From Rhizobiaceae bacterium (GTDB lineage Bacteria > Pseudomonadota > Alphaproteobacteria > Rhizobiales > Rhizobiaceae), in the NCBI GenBank assembly GCA_019635795.1, contig JAHBYV010000012.1, positions 1 through 52,857 of the forward strand: 52,857 nt of DNA, read 5' to 3'. How positions within the stretch are numbered: position 1 is the first letter of the stretch; each line of letters opens with the position of its first letter. A program made the translations under genes and the position numbers. The notes under the pieces were generated by a model, which saw nothing but the letters and a program-made list of their open reading frames with translations, was not told where the DNA came from and made no database searches. Below, piece by piece: positions 36,513 through 46,892 of the stretch.

Positions 36513-36848
36513 ATGCTCCTGATACGCTGCCCCTATTGCGAAGAAGAACGGCCCGAGCTGGAATTCCGCAACGCTGGCGAGGCCCATGTGGCACGCTCGC
36601 CCAATATTGCGGACACATCCGATGATGAGTTTGAAGCTTTCTTCTTTATTCGCACCAACCCGAAGGGCGTTGCTTATGAACGCTGGCGTCATATCCACGG
36701 CTGCGCGCGCTTTTTTAACGCCGCGCGCGACACCGTTACCGATAAGTTCATTCTGACCTACAAGGCAGGCGAGCCAAAACCTGCGCTTGATGCGACACGG
36801 CAAAGCACCGCTTCAGCCAAGCCGCGCGCCGGGAAGGGAGAGGCATAA
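36513..36848 (+). CDS. soxD: Sarcosine oxidase subunit delta
   Basis: This 111-aa subunit binds zinc in characterised enzymes. The ligand residues are visible as Cys6, Cys9 (RCPYCEEERPE) and the RHIHGCARFFN segment with His60 and Cys64. It starts 8 nt after soxB, and its stop overlaps the soxA start (TAATG). Confidence 0.93.
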   Translation: MLLIRCPYCEEERPELEFRNAGEAHVARSPNIADTSDDEFEAFFFIRTNPKGVAYERWRHIHGCARFFNAARDTVTDKFILTYKAGEPKPALDATRQSTASAKPRAGKGEA

Positions 36849-39808
36849 TGGCCGGAGATTATCGCATCGCCGGCGCCGGTCGCCTGACACCTGCCCGCAC
36901 AGCCCGTTTCACTTTTGACGGCAAGCACTACACCGGCCTTGAAGGCGACACGCTTGCATCCGCATTGCTGGCCAATGGCGTTCATCTCGTTGGACGGTCG
37001 TTCAAATACCATCGCCCGCGCGGCATTCTCTCAGCCGGAGCCGAAGAGCCAAACGCGCTCGTTGGCGTTGAGCGGGATGCGGCGCGTCGCACGCCAAATG
37101 TTCGAGCCACCGTACAGGAAATTTATGATGGCCTGATCGCAAATTCCCAGAACCGCTGGCCATCGCTCTCTTTCGATGTCGGGGCGGTAAACGATCTGGC
37201 TTCGCCATTCTTTTCTGCCGGCTTTTACTACAAGACGTTCATGTGGCCGAAAGCTGCGTGGAAAAGTCTGTATGAGCCGAATATTCGTTCGGCAGCGGGC
37301 CTTGGCGTTGCACCGGATCAGCCTGACCCGGATCATTACTCGGCCCGTTTCGCTCATTGTGATGTGTTGATTGTCGGCGGCGGCGCAGCAGGAATTGCAG
37401 CGGCCATTTCGGCAGCGCATAGCGGACAGCGCGTTATCATTTGCGATGAACAGTCCGAATTTGGCGGGGCACTCAAGTTCGAGAGCGGTGCCCGGATTGA
37501 TGGCAAGAATGGCTGGCTTTGGGCACAGGAAGCGGCAGCGAAGCTTGCAAAAATGCCGAACGTGCGGCTGCTCACGCGAACTACGGCTTTCGGGTACTAC
37601 GCGCAGAATTTCGTCGGCCTTGTCCAGCGCGTTACGGATCATCTCGCCAACCCGGATCGCAACGCCCCGCGTGAAAGGTTGTGGCAAGTCCGTGCCAAAC
37701 ACGTGGTTCTGGCAACCGGCGCAATCGAACGACATATGGTATTTGCCGATAATGACCGGCCCGGCATCATGCTGGCCTCAGCGGCACGCACCTATCTGAA
37801 TCATTATGGCGTGGCGGTGGGCCGAAACGTGGCTGTCTATACAGCGAATGATTCAGCCTATTTCGCAGCCATAGACCTGAAAAATGCCGGAGTGAATGTC
37901 GCTGCCGTTGTTGATCTGCGCGACACGCCATCGGGCGATGTCATCGACAAGGCACGCGCGCTGGGCATTGAGGTCTTGCCCGGTCAGGCCGTTGTTAAAG
38001 CCAACGGTAAGTTGCGTGTCTCTTCCGTTGCAGTGGAGGCTAAATCGGGTGGATCAAGGCGAACCATTGAATGTGACGCTCTTCTTGTTTCCGCCGGCTG
38101 GACACCTTCAGTCCACCTTTTCTCCCAATCGCGCGGCAAGGTGGCATTCAACGAAGAGACCCAGCGTTTCTTGCCGGGGACTTACGCGCAAGATTGCGTG
38201 AGCGTCGGGGCATGTGCGGGGACAGAAGACCTTGCAGCCACAATCGCCGAGGCGACTCAAGCTGGCGGAAACGCGTTGAAAATCGCCGTGGATCAGGAAG
38301 GAATCTGGACCGGCGGTTCTCTGGGCGCCGCACCGGGCGCGGAGGCGGGAACCACCGTCAAGGCATTCATCGACTTCCAGAATGACGTGACCGCCAAGGA
38401 CATTCGTCAGGCGGTACAAGAAGGAATGCGATCGATCGAACACGTCAAGCGGTTCACGACGAACGGCATGGCCACCGATCAGGGCAAAACCTCGAACATG
38501 CACGGATTGGCCATAGCGGCAGATATGCTGAACAAGCCGATCCCGGACGTTGGTCTCACGACATTTCGCGCGCCTTACACGCCAGTCACCTTTGGTGCGA
38601 TCGTCAACCATGCGCGCCACCGGCTCTTTGATCCAACACGCAAGACGCCGATCCGTGGATGGGCAGAAGCACATGGCGCAGTGTTTGAAGATGTCGGTCA
38701 ATGGAAGCGCGCCTGGTATTTCCCGCAAGCTGGCGAGGACATGCACAAGGCGGTGAACCGCGAATGCGTCACGGTGCGCAAAGCGGCCGGTCTTTTCGAC
38801 GCGTCTACACTTGGCAAGATCGAAGTCGTCGGTCCTGATGCAGCCCGTTTCATGGAATTGCTGTACACCAATCCGTGGGAGAAGCTGGAGCCGGGCCGGT
38901 GCCGCTATGGCATTATGCTCCGCGAAGACGGCTTCATCTATGATGACGGCGTTGTTGGTCGCCTCGCACCAGACCGCTTCCATGTCACCACCACCACCGG
39001 CGGCGCGCCGCGTGTGATGAATCACATGGAAGACTACCTCCAAACCGAGTTTCCTCACCTTAATGTCTGGCTCACATCCACGACAGAGCAATGGGCAGTG
39101 ATTGCGGTACAGGGACCGAAATCCCGCGACATCATTGCGCCGCTTGTTGAGGGAATCGACCTGTCAGATGAAGCAATGCCGCATATGTCGGTTCGCGAGG
39201 GCAAGATTTGTGGCGTTCCAACGCGCCTCTTCCGCATGTCCTTCACCGGCGACCGTGGTTTTGAGGTGAATGTGCCAGCCGATTATGGCCGTGCAGTCTG
39301 GGAAGCTCTCTGGGCAGAAGGACAAAAGCATGGCGCATGTGCTTATGGCACAGAAGCCATGCACGTTCTGCGCGCGGAAAAGGGATATATCATCGTTGGT
39401 CAGGATACGGACGGCACTGTGACATGCAACGATGCAGGTCTGGATTGGGCCGTTGGCAAGAAGAAACGCGACTTTGTCGGCATTCGCGGCATGAAACGCC
39501 CGGATCTCATCGCGCCGGGCCGTCGGCAACTGATCGGCCTCAAGACAAAAGACCCTAAGGTCGTGTTGGAGGAAGGCGCCCAGATCGTTGAAAATCCGCG
39601 CCAGCCAGTCCCCATGAAAATGATTGGCCATGTTACGTCCAGCTACTGGTCAGAAAATTGCGGGCGCTCAATCGCTTTGGCGCTGTTGGAAAATGGCCGG
39701 GAGCGAATGGGCCAGACACTGTATGTGCCGATGCCCACGAGCGTAATCGAGGTCGAGGTTTGCAGCACGGTGTTCTTTGACGAGAAGGGGGAGCGGCTCA
39801 ATGGCTAA
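36848..39808 (+). CDS. soxA: Sarcosine oxidase subunit alpha
   Basis: This 986-aa subunit has an N-terminal 2Fe-2S-like domain (FTFDGKHYTGLEGDTLASAL), a dinucleotide-binding domain (CDVLIVGGGAAGIAAAISAA near residue 175) that binds NAD+ in homologues, and a C-terminal glycine-cleavage T-protein-like domain (about residues 600-980) that binds tetrahydrofolate and accepts the one-carbon unit as methylene-THF. Length is normal for the family. It overlaps soxD by 1 nt and soxG by 8 nt. Confidence 0.95.
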   Translation: MAGDYRIAGAGRLTPARTARFTFDGKHYTGLEGDTLASALLANGVHLVGRSFKYHRPRGILSAGAEEPNALVGVERDAARRTPNVRATVQEIYDGLIANSQNRWPSLSFDVGAVNDLASPFFSAGFYYKTFMWPKAAWKSLYEPNIRSAAGLGVAPDQPDPDHYSARFAHCDVLIVGGGAAGIAAAISAAHSGQRVIICDEQSEFGGALKFESGARIDGKNGWLWAQEAAAKLAKMPNVRLLTRTTAFGYYAQNFVGLVQRVTDHLANPDRNAPRERLWQVRAKHVVLATGAIERHMVFADNDRPGIMLASAARTYLNHYGVAVGRNVAVYTANDSAYFAAIDLKNAGVNVAAVVDLRDTPSGDVIDKARALGIEVLPGQAVVKANGKLRVSSVAVEAKSGGSRRTIECDALLVSAGWTPSVHLFSQSRGKVAFNEETQRFLPGTYAQDCVSVGACAGTEDLAATIAEATQAGGNALKIAVDQEGIWTGGSLGAAPGAEAGTTVKAFIDFQNDVTAKDIRQAVQEGMRSIEHVKRFTTNGMATDQGKTSNMHGLAIAADMLNKPIPDVGLTTFRAPYTPVTFGAIVNHARHRLFDPTRKTPIRGWAEAHGAVFEDVGQWKRAWYFPQAGEDMHKAVNRECVTVRKAAGLFDASTLGKIEVVGPDAARFMELLYTNPWEKLEPGRCRYGIMLREDGFIYDDGVVGRLAPDRFHVTTTTGGAPRVMNHMEDYLQTEFPHLNVWLTSTTEQWAVIAVQGPKSRDIIAPLVEGIDLSDEAMPHMSVREGKICGVPTRLFRMSFTGDRGFEVNVPADYGRAVWEALWAEGQKHGACAYGTEAMHVLRAEKGYIIVGQDTDGTVTCNDAGLDWAVGKKKRDFVGIRGMKRPDLIAPGRRQLIGLKTKDPKVVLEEGAQIVENPRQPVPMKMIGHVTSSYWSENCGRSIALALLENGRERMGQTLYVPMPTSVIEVEVCSTVFFDEKGERLNG

Positions 39809-40376
39809 AGCTGTTAAAGCCACGAAACAGGCAAATATTGCCGAACGCCGCCCTGCCCTTGCCGGGCAACACGCGTCTGCGGCAAATGTCCAGATAGCAC
39901 TCTTGCCACCTGCGGAACGTATTTCGTTGCGCGCACCCTCAGCTTCGGTTTCAGCGCTTTCAAGGGCACTTGGCCTTCAACTGCCCAGCAAACCCAAGAG
40001 CTCGACGACGAAGGGGGAACGCACAGCCTTATGGCTCGGACCCGACGAGTGGCTGATAATTGACGAAGCTGGAAAATCTCCGGTCGCAGACTGCGCCAAA
40101 GTGAAAGAACTGCATTCGGCAGTAGACATTTCGCACCGCAACGTCGCCTTCTCCGTCACGGGTTCCGGTTGTGAGGCAACGTTGAATGCGGGGTGCCCTC
40201 AGGATCTGTCTTCAGATGCTTTCCCGATTGGCGCGGCCTCCCGCACCGTCCTTGGCAAGGTCGAGATTGTTCTTTTGCGAACAGGCGCGGTCTCCTTTCG
40301 GGTTGAGTGCTGGCGATCTTTTTCGGATTATGTGTTTGAGTTTCTTGCAGAGGCGGCAAACGACTCGGCAGCTTGA
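39801..40376 (+). CDS. soxG: Sarcosine oxidase subunit gamma
   Basis: This 191-aa subunit completes the heterotetramer. The family segments RTALWLGPDEWLIID and VDISHRNVAFSVTG and the final FRVECWRSFSDYVFEFLAEA are present. The ATG at 39801 with GGGGGAG 7 nt upstream is preferred over the frame start at 39777. No purU, folD or glyA gene, which often accompany soxBDAG, is present in the window. Confidence 0.9.
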   Translation: MAKAVKATKQANIAERRPALAGQHASAANVQIALLPPAERISLRAPSASVSALSRALGLQLPSKPKSSTTKGERTALWLGPDEWLIIDEAGKSPVADCAKVKELHSAVDISHRNVAFSVTGSGCEATLNAGCPQDLSSDAFPIGAASRTVLGKVEIVLLRTGAVSFRVECWRSFSDYVFEFLAEAANDSAA

Positions 40377-40429
40377 GGCTGGAGGCAACCGGCTGTACCA
40401 TCGACCAATCTTCAACCTATGAGAGTTGA

Positions 40430-40648
<219 letters not shown>

Positions 40649-40652
40649 TGCG

Positions 40653-41018
40653 TCAGTCGTCGTTTGCGGCGTTCAGTTCGGAAGGCGGAATGCCCTCTTC
40701 TGGCTCACGCTCGGAAAGGGAGCGTGCAACTATGCGCCGATGCGACTTCAGCAAAGGATCAATTATGAGATTGAAGGCTGACATACGCGGGTTCAGCGTA
40801 TGCGCCTCGACGGCAGCCTGATCTGCATATAGCTCATCGACAAGCACACAATTCGGAATTGGCGAGCCGTCACTATCAATCGGCTTGTAGATTTCGTAGC
40901 GCAGGCAGCCATCTTCTTCGTCCAGCGTGCGCCTTGCATGGTCCTGAATCACCCGCAGAAACTCAGGCTCCGCCCCCTCAAGCGTTTCAAATTCAACAAT
41001 AACTGCGACTTCGGGCAC
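40653..41018 (-). CDS. Putative quinol monooxygenase (ABM domain)
   Basis: This 121-aa protein has an antibiotic-biosynthesis-monooxygenase ferredoxin-like fold: VAVIVEFETLEGAEPEFLRV, the conserved GCLRYEIYK core and VLVDELYADQAAVEAH. YgiN-like relatives oxidise quinols; this substrate is not known. GGAG 7 nt before the GTG at 41018 sets the start (the frame extends to 41057). It is the last of three co-directional genes with an SDR and a MaoC gene. Confidence 0.82.
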   Translation of the reverse strand: MPEVAVIVEFETLEGAEPEFLRVIQDHARRTLDEEDGCLRYEIYKPIDSDGSPIPNCVLVDELYADQAAVEAHTLNPRMSAFNLIIDPLLKSHRRIVARSLSEREPEEGIPPSELNAANDD

Positions 41019-41069
41019 TTTAGCGCTCCTGTTCAGAATCCCGGCATTGTGGCGCAAAACGCGTGAGAT

Positions 41070-41849
41070 TCAAATTGCCGAGATGCCGCCATCGACGGGA
41101 ATCGCCGCGCCCGTCATGAATGAGTTCCTTGGGTCGGCGGCAAACAAAATTGCTTCCACAACTTCCTCAACTTCCGCCAGCCGCCTCATTGGCACGCCGC
41201 GCGTAAGCTCAGCATAAGCGGCTTCTTCGGAAGCCTTGGTAATCTTCAGAAACGATTGCGCCATTGGCGTTCGCGCATAGGACGGACACACAGCGTTCAC
41301 CCGAATGCCCTTGCTGGCATATTCGATTGCCGCTGTCTTGGTAAGACCTATCACGCCGTGCTTTGCCGCCGCATACATCGCCAGTTTGGGGGCTGCAGCA
41401 AGACCAGCAGAAGAGCTGATATTAATAACGGCCCCCGGGCGTTTTGTTTCGCGAAACTGCCGCGCCATAGCGGGTAGCTGGTACTTCATCGCGTAGAACA
41501 CGCCAAGCAGGTTTACTTCCAGAACCTGCCGCGCCTCATCAGTTGGAACATTTGCCAAACTGACGAAGGAGTGGACTATTCCAGCATTGTTCAACGCCAC
41601 GTCGAGTTGACCGAACTTCGCAAGAGCCAACTTCACCAGCGATTCGGACAACGACTCGTCGGCAATGTTTCCCGCCAGGATTGCGGTTTCAGTTGGCAGG
41701 CCCCGCGCAAGCTCCTGTAGCGCCGCTTCATCCAGATCAGAGAGGATCAGCCGTGCGCCCTCCTGCGCGAATCGCTCGGCTGCGCAACGGCCAAACCCTC
41801 CGGTTGCGCCGGTCAGCAGCACCGCCATGCCTTCAAAACGTCCTGTCAT
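41070..41849 (-). CDS. SDR family oxidoreductase
   Basis: This 259-aa short-chain dehydrogenase has the cofactor motif TGATGGFG near residue 14, LNNAGIV, the catalytic serine in NISSSAGL, the Tyr-x3-Lys in MYAAAKHG and a C-terminal AAIPVDGGISAI. It would reduce or oxidise an alcohol/ketone with NAD(P)(H). The start at 41849 (MTGRFEGMAVLLTG) suits the family; the frame extends to 41897. It lies between the MaoC and monooxygenase genes. Confidence 0.9.
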   Translation of the reverse strand: MTGRFEGMAVLLTGATGGFGRCAAERFAQEGARLILSDLDEAALQELARGLPTETAILAGNIADESLSESLVKLALAKFGQLDVALNNAGIVHSFVSLANVPTDEARQVLEVNLLGVFYAMKYQLPAMARQFRETKRPGAVINISSSAGLAAAPKLAMYAAAKHGVIGLTKTAAIEYASKGIRVNAVCPSYARTPMAQSFLKITKASEEAAYAELTRGVPMRRLAEVEEVVEAILFAADPRNSFMTGAAIPVDGGISAI

Positions 41850-41922
41850 TGATTGAAAGATGCCCGCCAGAGTTGTCTCTGCCGCGTTATTGAGCAATCA
41901 ACCGCGCCACGTCAAGCAGGCA

Positions 41923-42399
41923 TTAGCCGGCAGGTGGCTCGATAAAAGCCAGTGTGAGCCATGTCGCTACCAGCGCCGGCTTGGGCGAACCCTCCAGTTC
42001 GACGGTCACTTCGTGAACGGTCTCGATCCAGCCGGAAGGCCGCGCGAACAATTTCGTGAGTACGAAACGCCCGCGAATACGCGCGCCTGTCTTTACCGGC
42101 GCAACGAATCGTATGCGATCAAACCCTTGGTTCACACCCATCGTTGAGCCAGCAAGTGGGCGAACAGTTTCAAAGGTCATTGCTGAAAGCAGCGATAAGG
42201 TGAGAAAGCCGTGCGCGATCGTTCCACCAAACTGTGTCTCCTGCGCCGCCCGTTCGGGATCGCAATGAATGAACTGGTGATCGTCCGTAGCATCGGCGAA
42301 TTTGTCGATCATATCTTGCGTGACAACGCGCCACGGCGAAACGCCGACCTCTTTTCCGACGGCCTTTTCTGCTTCTTCAAAAGTAATGGGTTCCAGCAT
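41923..42399 (-). CDS. MaoC-like (R)-specific enoyl hydratase
   Basis: This 158-aa hot-dog-fold protein carries the MaoC/hydratase-2 motif ADATDDHQFIHCDPERA, with catalytic Asp and His, and GGTIAHGFLTLSLL. Homologues hydrate trans-2-enoyl-CoA, for example feeding fatty acid intermediates to other pathways. It lies 70 nt after the RND permease gene and 73 nt before the SDR gene in one direction and may act in a short acyl-CoA pathway with the SDR, which is an inference. Confidence 0.9.
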   Translation of the reverse strand: MLEPITFEEAEKAVGKEVGVSPWRVVTQDMIDKFADATDDHQFIHCDPERAAQETQFGGTIAHGFLTLSLLSAMTFETVRPLAGSTMGVNQGFDRIRFVAPVKTGARIRGRFVLTKLFARPSGWIETVHEVTVELEGSPKPALVATWLTLAFIEPPAG

Positions 42400-42469
42400 T
42401 CACCCTGCCTCAATCATTGGCGTGCGGCGGACTGATAGAGCCTGCCGCAAGGCTTGTCACCAGCCCATT

Positions 42470-45400
42470 TCACTCGGCAGGTTCCATGCCAGTATAGGCA
42501 GCCTCTTCCAGTTCACGCTTGAGTCGGGCTTCTTCCTCAACCTTTGGCGTCACAAAGCGGCCAAGAAGGAGATACGCAACCGGTGTCAGGAATAGCGTTG
42601 AGACGGTTGCCATGCCCAGCCCGCCAACAATCACCCAGCCCAGCGCAATGCGCGCTTCTGCTCCGGCCCCGGAAGCCAGCACGAGCGGCAAACCACCAAG
42701 CACAGTACAAATCATTGTCATCATGACTGGCCGCAATCTTATTGTTGAAGCCTCTTCAATCGCCTTGCGCAACGGCATCCCGCGATCACGCAACTGGTTC
42801 GCAAATTCCACGATAAGAATACCATTTTTCGCCATGACACCGACGAGCAGGACAAGCCCGATCTGGCTATAGGCATTGAGGCTGGTGTTCGTCAGCAGTA
42901 GCGCATAGACGGCGCAAGCAAGCCCCAGCGGCACCGTCGCCATAATAATGATTGCACTGACAAAGCTCTCGAACTGGGCAGCAAGCACCAGCAGGATAAT
43001 GATGAGCGCAAAGCCGAACACGGCCAACATGCCGGTAGAGGTTTCGCCCAATGTGGCAGCTTCGGCCAGTGGCAGAATGTAACTTCCGGCAGGCAAATGC
43101 GGCTCCGCCAGTCGCAGAACATCCTTGTAGGCATCGCCGAGAGCGAAATTGTCTGCAAGATTGGAGGTGATGGCAACTGAGCGCAACTGCTGTTCACGCG
43201 TAAGAGTTGGCGGAACTGCCATCTCTTCGAGTGATGCGATCGTTGAGAGCGGCACGAACCGCCCGTCAGACGTTCTCAGGAAAATGTTCTCCAGATCAGT
43301 CGGGTCATTAATAGGGTTCGACGTTGACAGGAGCTTGACAGGATAGGCGCGGTCTTCAATGAAAACGTCCGCAATTTCACGACCGTCCAGCACGGCCTGC
43401 ACGCCTTCGGCCAAGCCTGTAATATCAATTCCGAGATCGGCGGCGCGCTCTCTGTCGATCCGAACACGCAATTGCGGCTGGGTCGCATCATTTGAAAGCC
43501 GCGGCTGAATGAACCGTGCGTCCTTGTCCATCTCAGCCAAAATCGCAGCAGCCGCCTCGTTGGCCTTTGCATAACTGTTCGCAACGATTGCAAACTGCAA
43601 GCCGCTTCCCGCACCGCGTATTCCGAGGCTGTTCGGCTGGAATGGCGTTGCGCGAACTCCCGGCACCTGTCTTACCAGCTCAGCAACCTCGGCAGCAATT
43701 TGTTGCTGGGTTCTCTCCCGTTCGCTCCACGGGGCAAGCGTCAGAACGACAAAACCTGTATTGACGGAACCGTTCGAGCCAGCATTGGCGAAGGTTGTTA
43801 CAATCTCGCCGGAATCGCGCAGTGGCTTTATCAGCCGTTCAATCTCGCGCATTTGCGATGCCGTGTAGTCCAGACTCACACCTTGCGGCGCCTGAACGCG
43901 CATCAACACCACGGACCGATCTTCAACAGGCGTCAATTCCTGCCGAACAAGGCCAAACGCGACATAAGCGCTTGCGGCAAACAGCACGGAAACCATGAGC
44001 ACGATGAGCGGTGCATCCAGACAGATGATCAAGCAACGCCGGTAAAGTCTGGCCAGAAACCCGCCAACACGCGCACCAAATCCGCCTGATCCTTGCTTTG
44101 TTTCAGCGTGCGCTTTCAACATGCGCGACGCAAGCATCGGACATAGCGAAAGCGCCACGACGCAAGACAGGATAACGGCCATCGCCAGCACGAAGCCGAA
44201 TTCGCGGAACAGGCCGCCCGTCTGACCCGGCAAAAATGATAGCGGCACGAAAACGGCAACGAGCGTCGCGGTGGTAGCGATAACAGCGAAGAAAACCTCC
44301 CGTGTACCAAGCACAGCGGCTGCACGCGGCCCCATGCCCTCATTGCGCCTGCGGACTATGTTCTCCAGCACAACGATAGCGTCATCGACGACGAGGCCGG
44401 TAGCAAGGACGAGCGCGAGCAGCGTGAGGATGTTGATCGAGAAACCTGCCAGATAAATAGCCGCTATGACCCCGATCAACGCCACTGGCATTGCCAAACC
44501 CGGAATGAGCGTCGCTCGCCAGTCCAGCAGGAAGAGGAAAATGACCAGCAGAACGATTGTCACTGACAGGCTGAGCGCAATCTCAACCTCATGAATCGCC
44601 CCTTCAACGAATGTTGCATCATCACTGGTGACACGAATGGTCATGCCTTCTGGCAGGTTCTTCTGGATTTCAGCCGTAGCGCGAGCCACGCCCTCGGATA
44701 TATCCAGCGTGTTGGACTCTGCTTGCCGGATCACCCCAAGACCAATACCGGTCTTGCCATCCGAGCGAAGGGACGTGGCTGCCGTCGGGTCTGCCCCCAG
44801 CGTGACCGTTGCGACATCACCCAACCGCACGTTCTTGCCTATCAGCAGGTTCTCGAATGCGTCAGGCGTGTTCACATCTGCCGTGGTGCGAACCACAATA
44901 TCCTGATTGGTCGTCGTGATGGAGCCGGCAGGGGTGGTCAGCGAAATTGATGCAAGCGAGTTGCGGATGTCCGCGACGGTCAGCCCAAGGCTCGCCAGCT
45001 TCGACTGATCTATGTCGATACGGAAGATCTTCTCCCGATCCCCATACACCTGAATATCGGCCACACCCGGCACAGCAGCGAGTTCGTCAACAATCTGGTC
45101 CTCGACAAGAACCGTCATGTCCTCGACTGACATTGTGTCAGATGTAACCGCCAGTCGCATCACGGCACTGGAATTAGCATCCGCCTTCACAATACGTGGT
45201 GCGTCAGCATTATCCGGTAGACTGTTCGTGACGCGGCTGACAGCATCGCGCATGTCGGATGCTGCGACGTTGAGATCAACGCCATCATTGAATTCGACCG
45301 TAACCTGACTGCGCCCATATGACGAGCTTGAGGATATGGATTTGACACCTGAGACACGCGACACCGCGCCCTCGATCACATCGGTCAGTTCCCTATCCAC

Positions 45401-45601
45401 CGTTTCGGCCGCAGCGCCGTCGTAGCTTGTACTGACAGTGATAACAGGACGATCGACATCCGGCAGCTCGCGTATCTCCACGCCATAAAATGCCGCCAGA
45501 CCTGCAACGATGATAAGCATATTCAGAACGAATGCCAGCACCGGACGCCTTACAAAAAGGGCAGTCAGGTCTCTTTCGTTCGTATCGGCTGAAACAGACA
45601 T
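42470..45601 (-). CDS. RND efflux transporter permease (HAE1 family)
   Basis: This 1043-aa inner-membrane protein is a proton-driven RND pump with 12 predicted membrane segments and two large periplasmic loops. The TM4 proton-relay segment GLVVDDAIVVLENI carries the two Asp residues. Length fits AcrB-type pumps, though N-terminal loops are shorter than in AcrB. It lies 3 nt from the adaptor gene start and would export hydrophobic compounds through an outer-membrane channel encoded elsewhere. Substrates cannot be assigned. Confidence 0.93.
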   Translation of the reverse strand: MSVSADTNERDLTALFVRRPVLAFVLNMLIIVAGLAAFYGVEIRELPDVDRPVITVSTSYDGAAAETVDRELTDVIEGAVSRVSGVKSISSSSSYGRSQVTVEFNDGVDLNVAASDMRDAVSRVTNSLPDNADAPRIVKADANSSAVMRLAVTSDTMSVEDMTVLVEDQIVDELAAVPGVADIQVYGDREKIFRIDIDQSKLASLGLTVADIRNSLASISLTTPAGSITTTNQDIVVRTTADVNTPDAFENLLIGKNVRLGDVATVTLGADPTAATSLRSDGKTGIGLGVIRQAESNTLDISEGVARATAEIQKNLPEGMTIRVTSDDATFVEGAIHEVEIALSLSVTIVLLVIFLFLLDWRATLIPGLAMPVALIGVIAAIYLAGFSINILTLLALVLATGLVVDDAIVVLENIVRRRNEGMGPRAAAVLGTREVFFAVIATTATLVAVFVPLSFLPGQTGGLFREFGFVLAMAVILSCVVALSLCPMLASRMLKAHAETKQGSGGFGARVGGFLARLYRRCLIICLDAPLIVLMVSVLFAASAYVAFGLVRQELTPVEDRSVVLMRVQAPQGVSLDYTASQMREIERLIKPLRDSGEIVTTFANAGSNGSVNTGFVVLTLAPWSERERTQQQIAAEVAELVRQVPGVRATPFQPNSLGIRGAGSGLQFAIVANSYAKANEAAAAILAEMDKDARFIQPRLSNDATQPQLRVRIDRERAADLGIDITGLAEGVQAVLDGREIADVFIEDRAYPVKLLSTSNPINDPTDLENIFLRTSDGRFVPLSTIASLEEMAVPPTLTREQQLRSVAITSNLADNFALGDAYKDVLRLAEPHLPAGSYILPLAEAATLGETSTGMLAVFGFALIIILLVLAAQFESFVSAIIIMATVPLGLACAVYALLLTNTSLNAYSQIGLVLLVGVMAKNGILIVEFANQLRDRGMPLRKAIEEASTIRLRPVMMTMICTVLGGLPLVLASGAGAEARIALGWVIVGGLGMATVSTLFLTPVAYLLLGRFVTPKVEEEARLKRELEEAAYTGMEPAE

Positions 45602-45604
45602 TTA

Positions 45605-46759
45605 TCAGCCACCGCGTGCGAGGGTTTGAGTGGCCGAAGAACTGGATTGGCTTCCGGCAATGCGTAACGCTCCGCCCGGCCTTACGAGATGTATGCCCTG
45701 TGTCACAACCATCTCGCCTTCTTTGAGACTGCCCTGAACCAGAACAGTTTCGGTGTTGCGCTGAATGATGCGAACGGGAACCCGCTCCGCTTTGTCGTCC
45801 CGCACAACCCAGACAAAGGCTCCGTCGGAACCCCACTGGATAGCCAGCGGCTCAACCGCCGGATATGTATCTCCGGCAAACTCCATTGCCACGCGGAACG
45901 ACATGCCAGCGCGCAGCCTGTCCTCATCATTGGGAATGGTTGCCTGAACACGCATGGTCCGGCTGGTCTGGTCCAGCCTGTTATCAACCGCCGTGACAGT
46001 GCCTTGCAGCACATCACCCGGTCGCGCCACAGGCGAAGCCACCACCGCCTGACCGACCTTGATTTCGCTGGCGAACCGCTCGGGAACCCAGTAATCGACC
46101 TTGATACTTGTGCGGTCATCAATCGTTGCGATGTCTGTCTGGGTCGTTACGTAATCCCCGGTTTCAATCGGCAAAATGCCGACGACACCAGCAATTGGTG
46201 ACCGGATCACACGGCGCGACAGGGCAAGATCTGCATCGCGCTCTTCCAGCTTGGCGTTGCTAAGTGCGAGTTCGGCATCCGCGAGCTGCACCGCCGTTGC
46301 CGTATTTGTGCTTCTGAGCGAACGTACGCGCTCCAGCTTGGTATTAGCGTCCTCTACCGAAAGACGAGCGCGATCCAGCGCAATCTCCTCCGAATCTGCA
46401 TCCAGCTTTGCCAGAACCGCGCCAACTTCAACCTTGGTGCCGGGACCAACCGCGATTTCCACGATGCGTCCCGCTGCAAACGGGTTTACGACGACTGAGG
46501 CTTTCGCCTGCCCCGTACCTATTGCTGACAGGCGGTCGTTGATCGTAGCGGTTGCAACGGGTGCCGCCACGACTTCGCTCGGTCCACGATTGCCGGCTCC
46601 GCCGCGCCCCGCGGATTCACCTTGCGTTTGCGTGATCGGAGCAACATCGAAGCCAAGTCCCGCCAGGACCTGACGTGTCTGGGGGACGAAAGTGAATGCC
46701 AGCAGTCCTGCCGCGACCAAAATCGCGAATGCCAAAACCAGTTGCTTCCAGGCAGCCAT
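45605..46759 (-). CDS. RND efflux periplasmic adaptor
   Basis: This 384-aa membrane-fusion protein has an N-terminal membrane anchor (LVLAFAILVAAGLLAFTF), a biotinyl-lipoyl-like domain (VVNPFAAGRIVEIAVGPGTKVEVGAVLAKLD), an alpha-helical hairpin (RARLSVEDANTKLERVR) and a beta-barrel/proximal domain. It links the RND permease to the outer-membrane channel. It is the first gene of the pump operon; an inverted repeat TAACAA-N6-TTGTTA lies about 130 bp upstream. Confidence 0.92.
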   Translation of the reverse strand: MAAWKQLVLAFAILVAAGLLAFTFVPQTRQVLAGLGFDVAPITQTQGESAGRGGAGNRGPSEVVAAPVATATINDRLSAIGTGQAKASVVVNPFAAGRIVEIAVGPGTKVEVGAVLAKLDADSEEIALDRARLSVEDANTKLERVRSLRSTNTATAVQLADAELALSNAKLEERDADLALSRRVIRSPIAGVVGILPIETGDYVTTQTDIATIDDRTSIKVDYWVPERFASEIKVGQAVVASPVARPGDVLQGTVTAVDNRLDQTSRTMRVQATIPNDEDRLRAGMSFRVAMEFAGDTYPAVEPLAIQWGSDGAFVWVVRDDKAERVPVRIIQRNTETVLVQGSLKEGEMVVTQGIHLVRPGGALRIAGSQSSSSATQTLARGG

Positions 46760-46892
46760 GCAAACTCCAGCTATTGATGCTGCGCGATTTCAGATGGTTC
46801 GTCGTCAGGATGATAACTTACCGAAAATTTCACGCCAATGAATCGCAGACATCTTTATGGCAAGGCTGTGAAGGCGGCACCTTAAAATTCTG

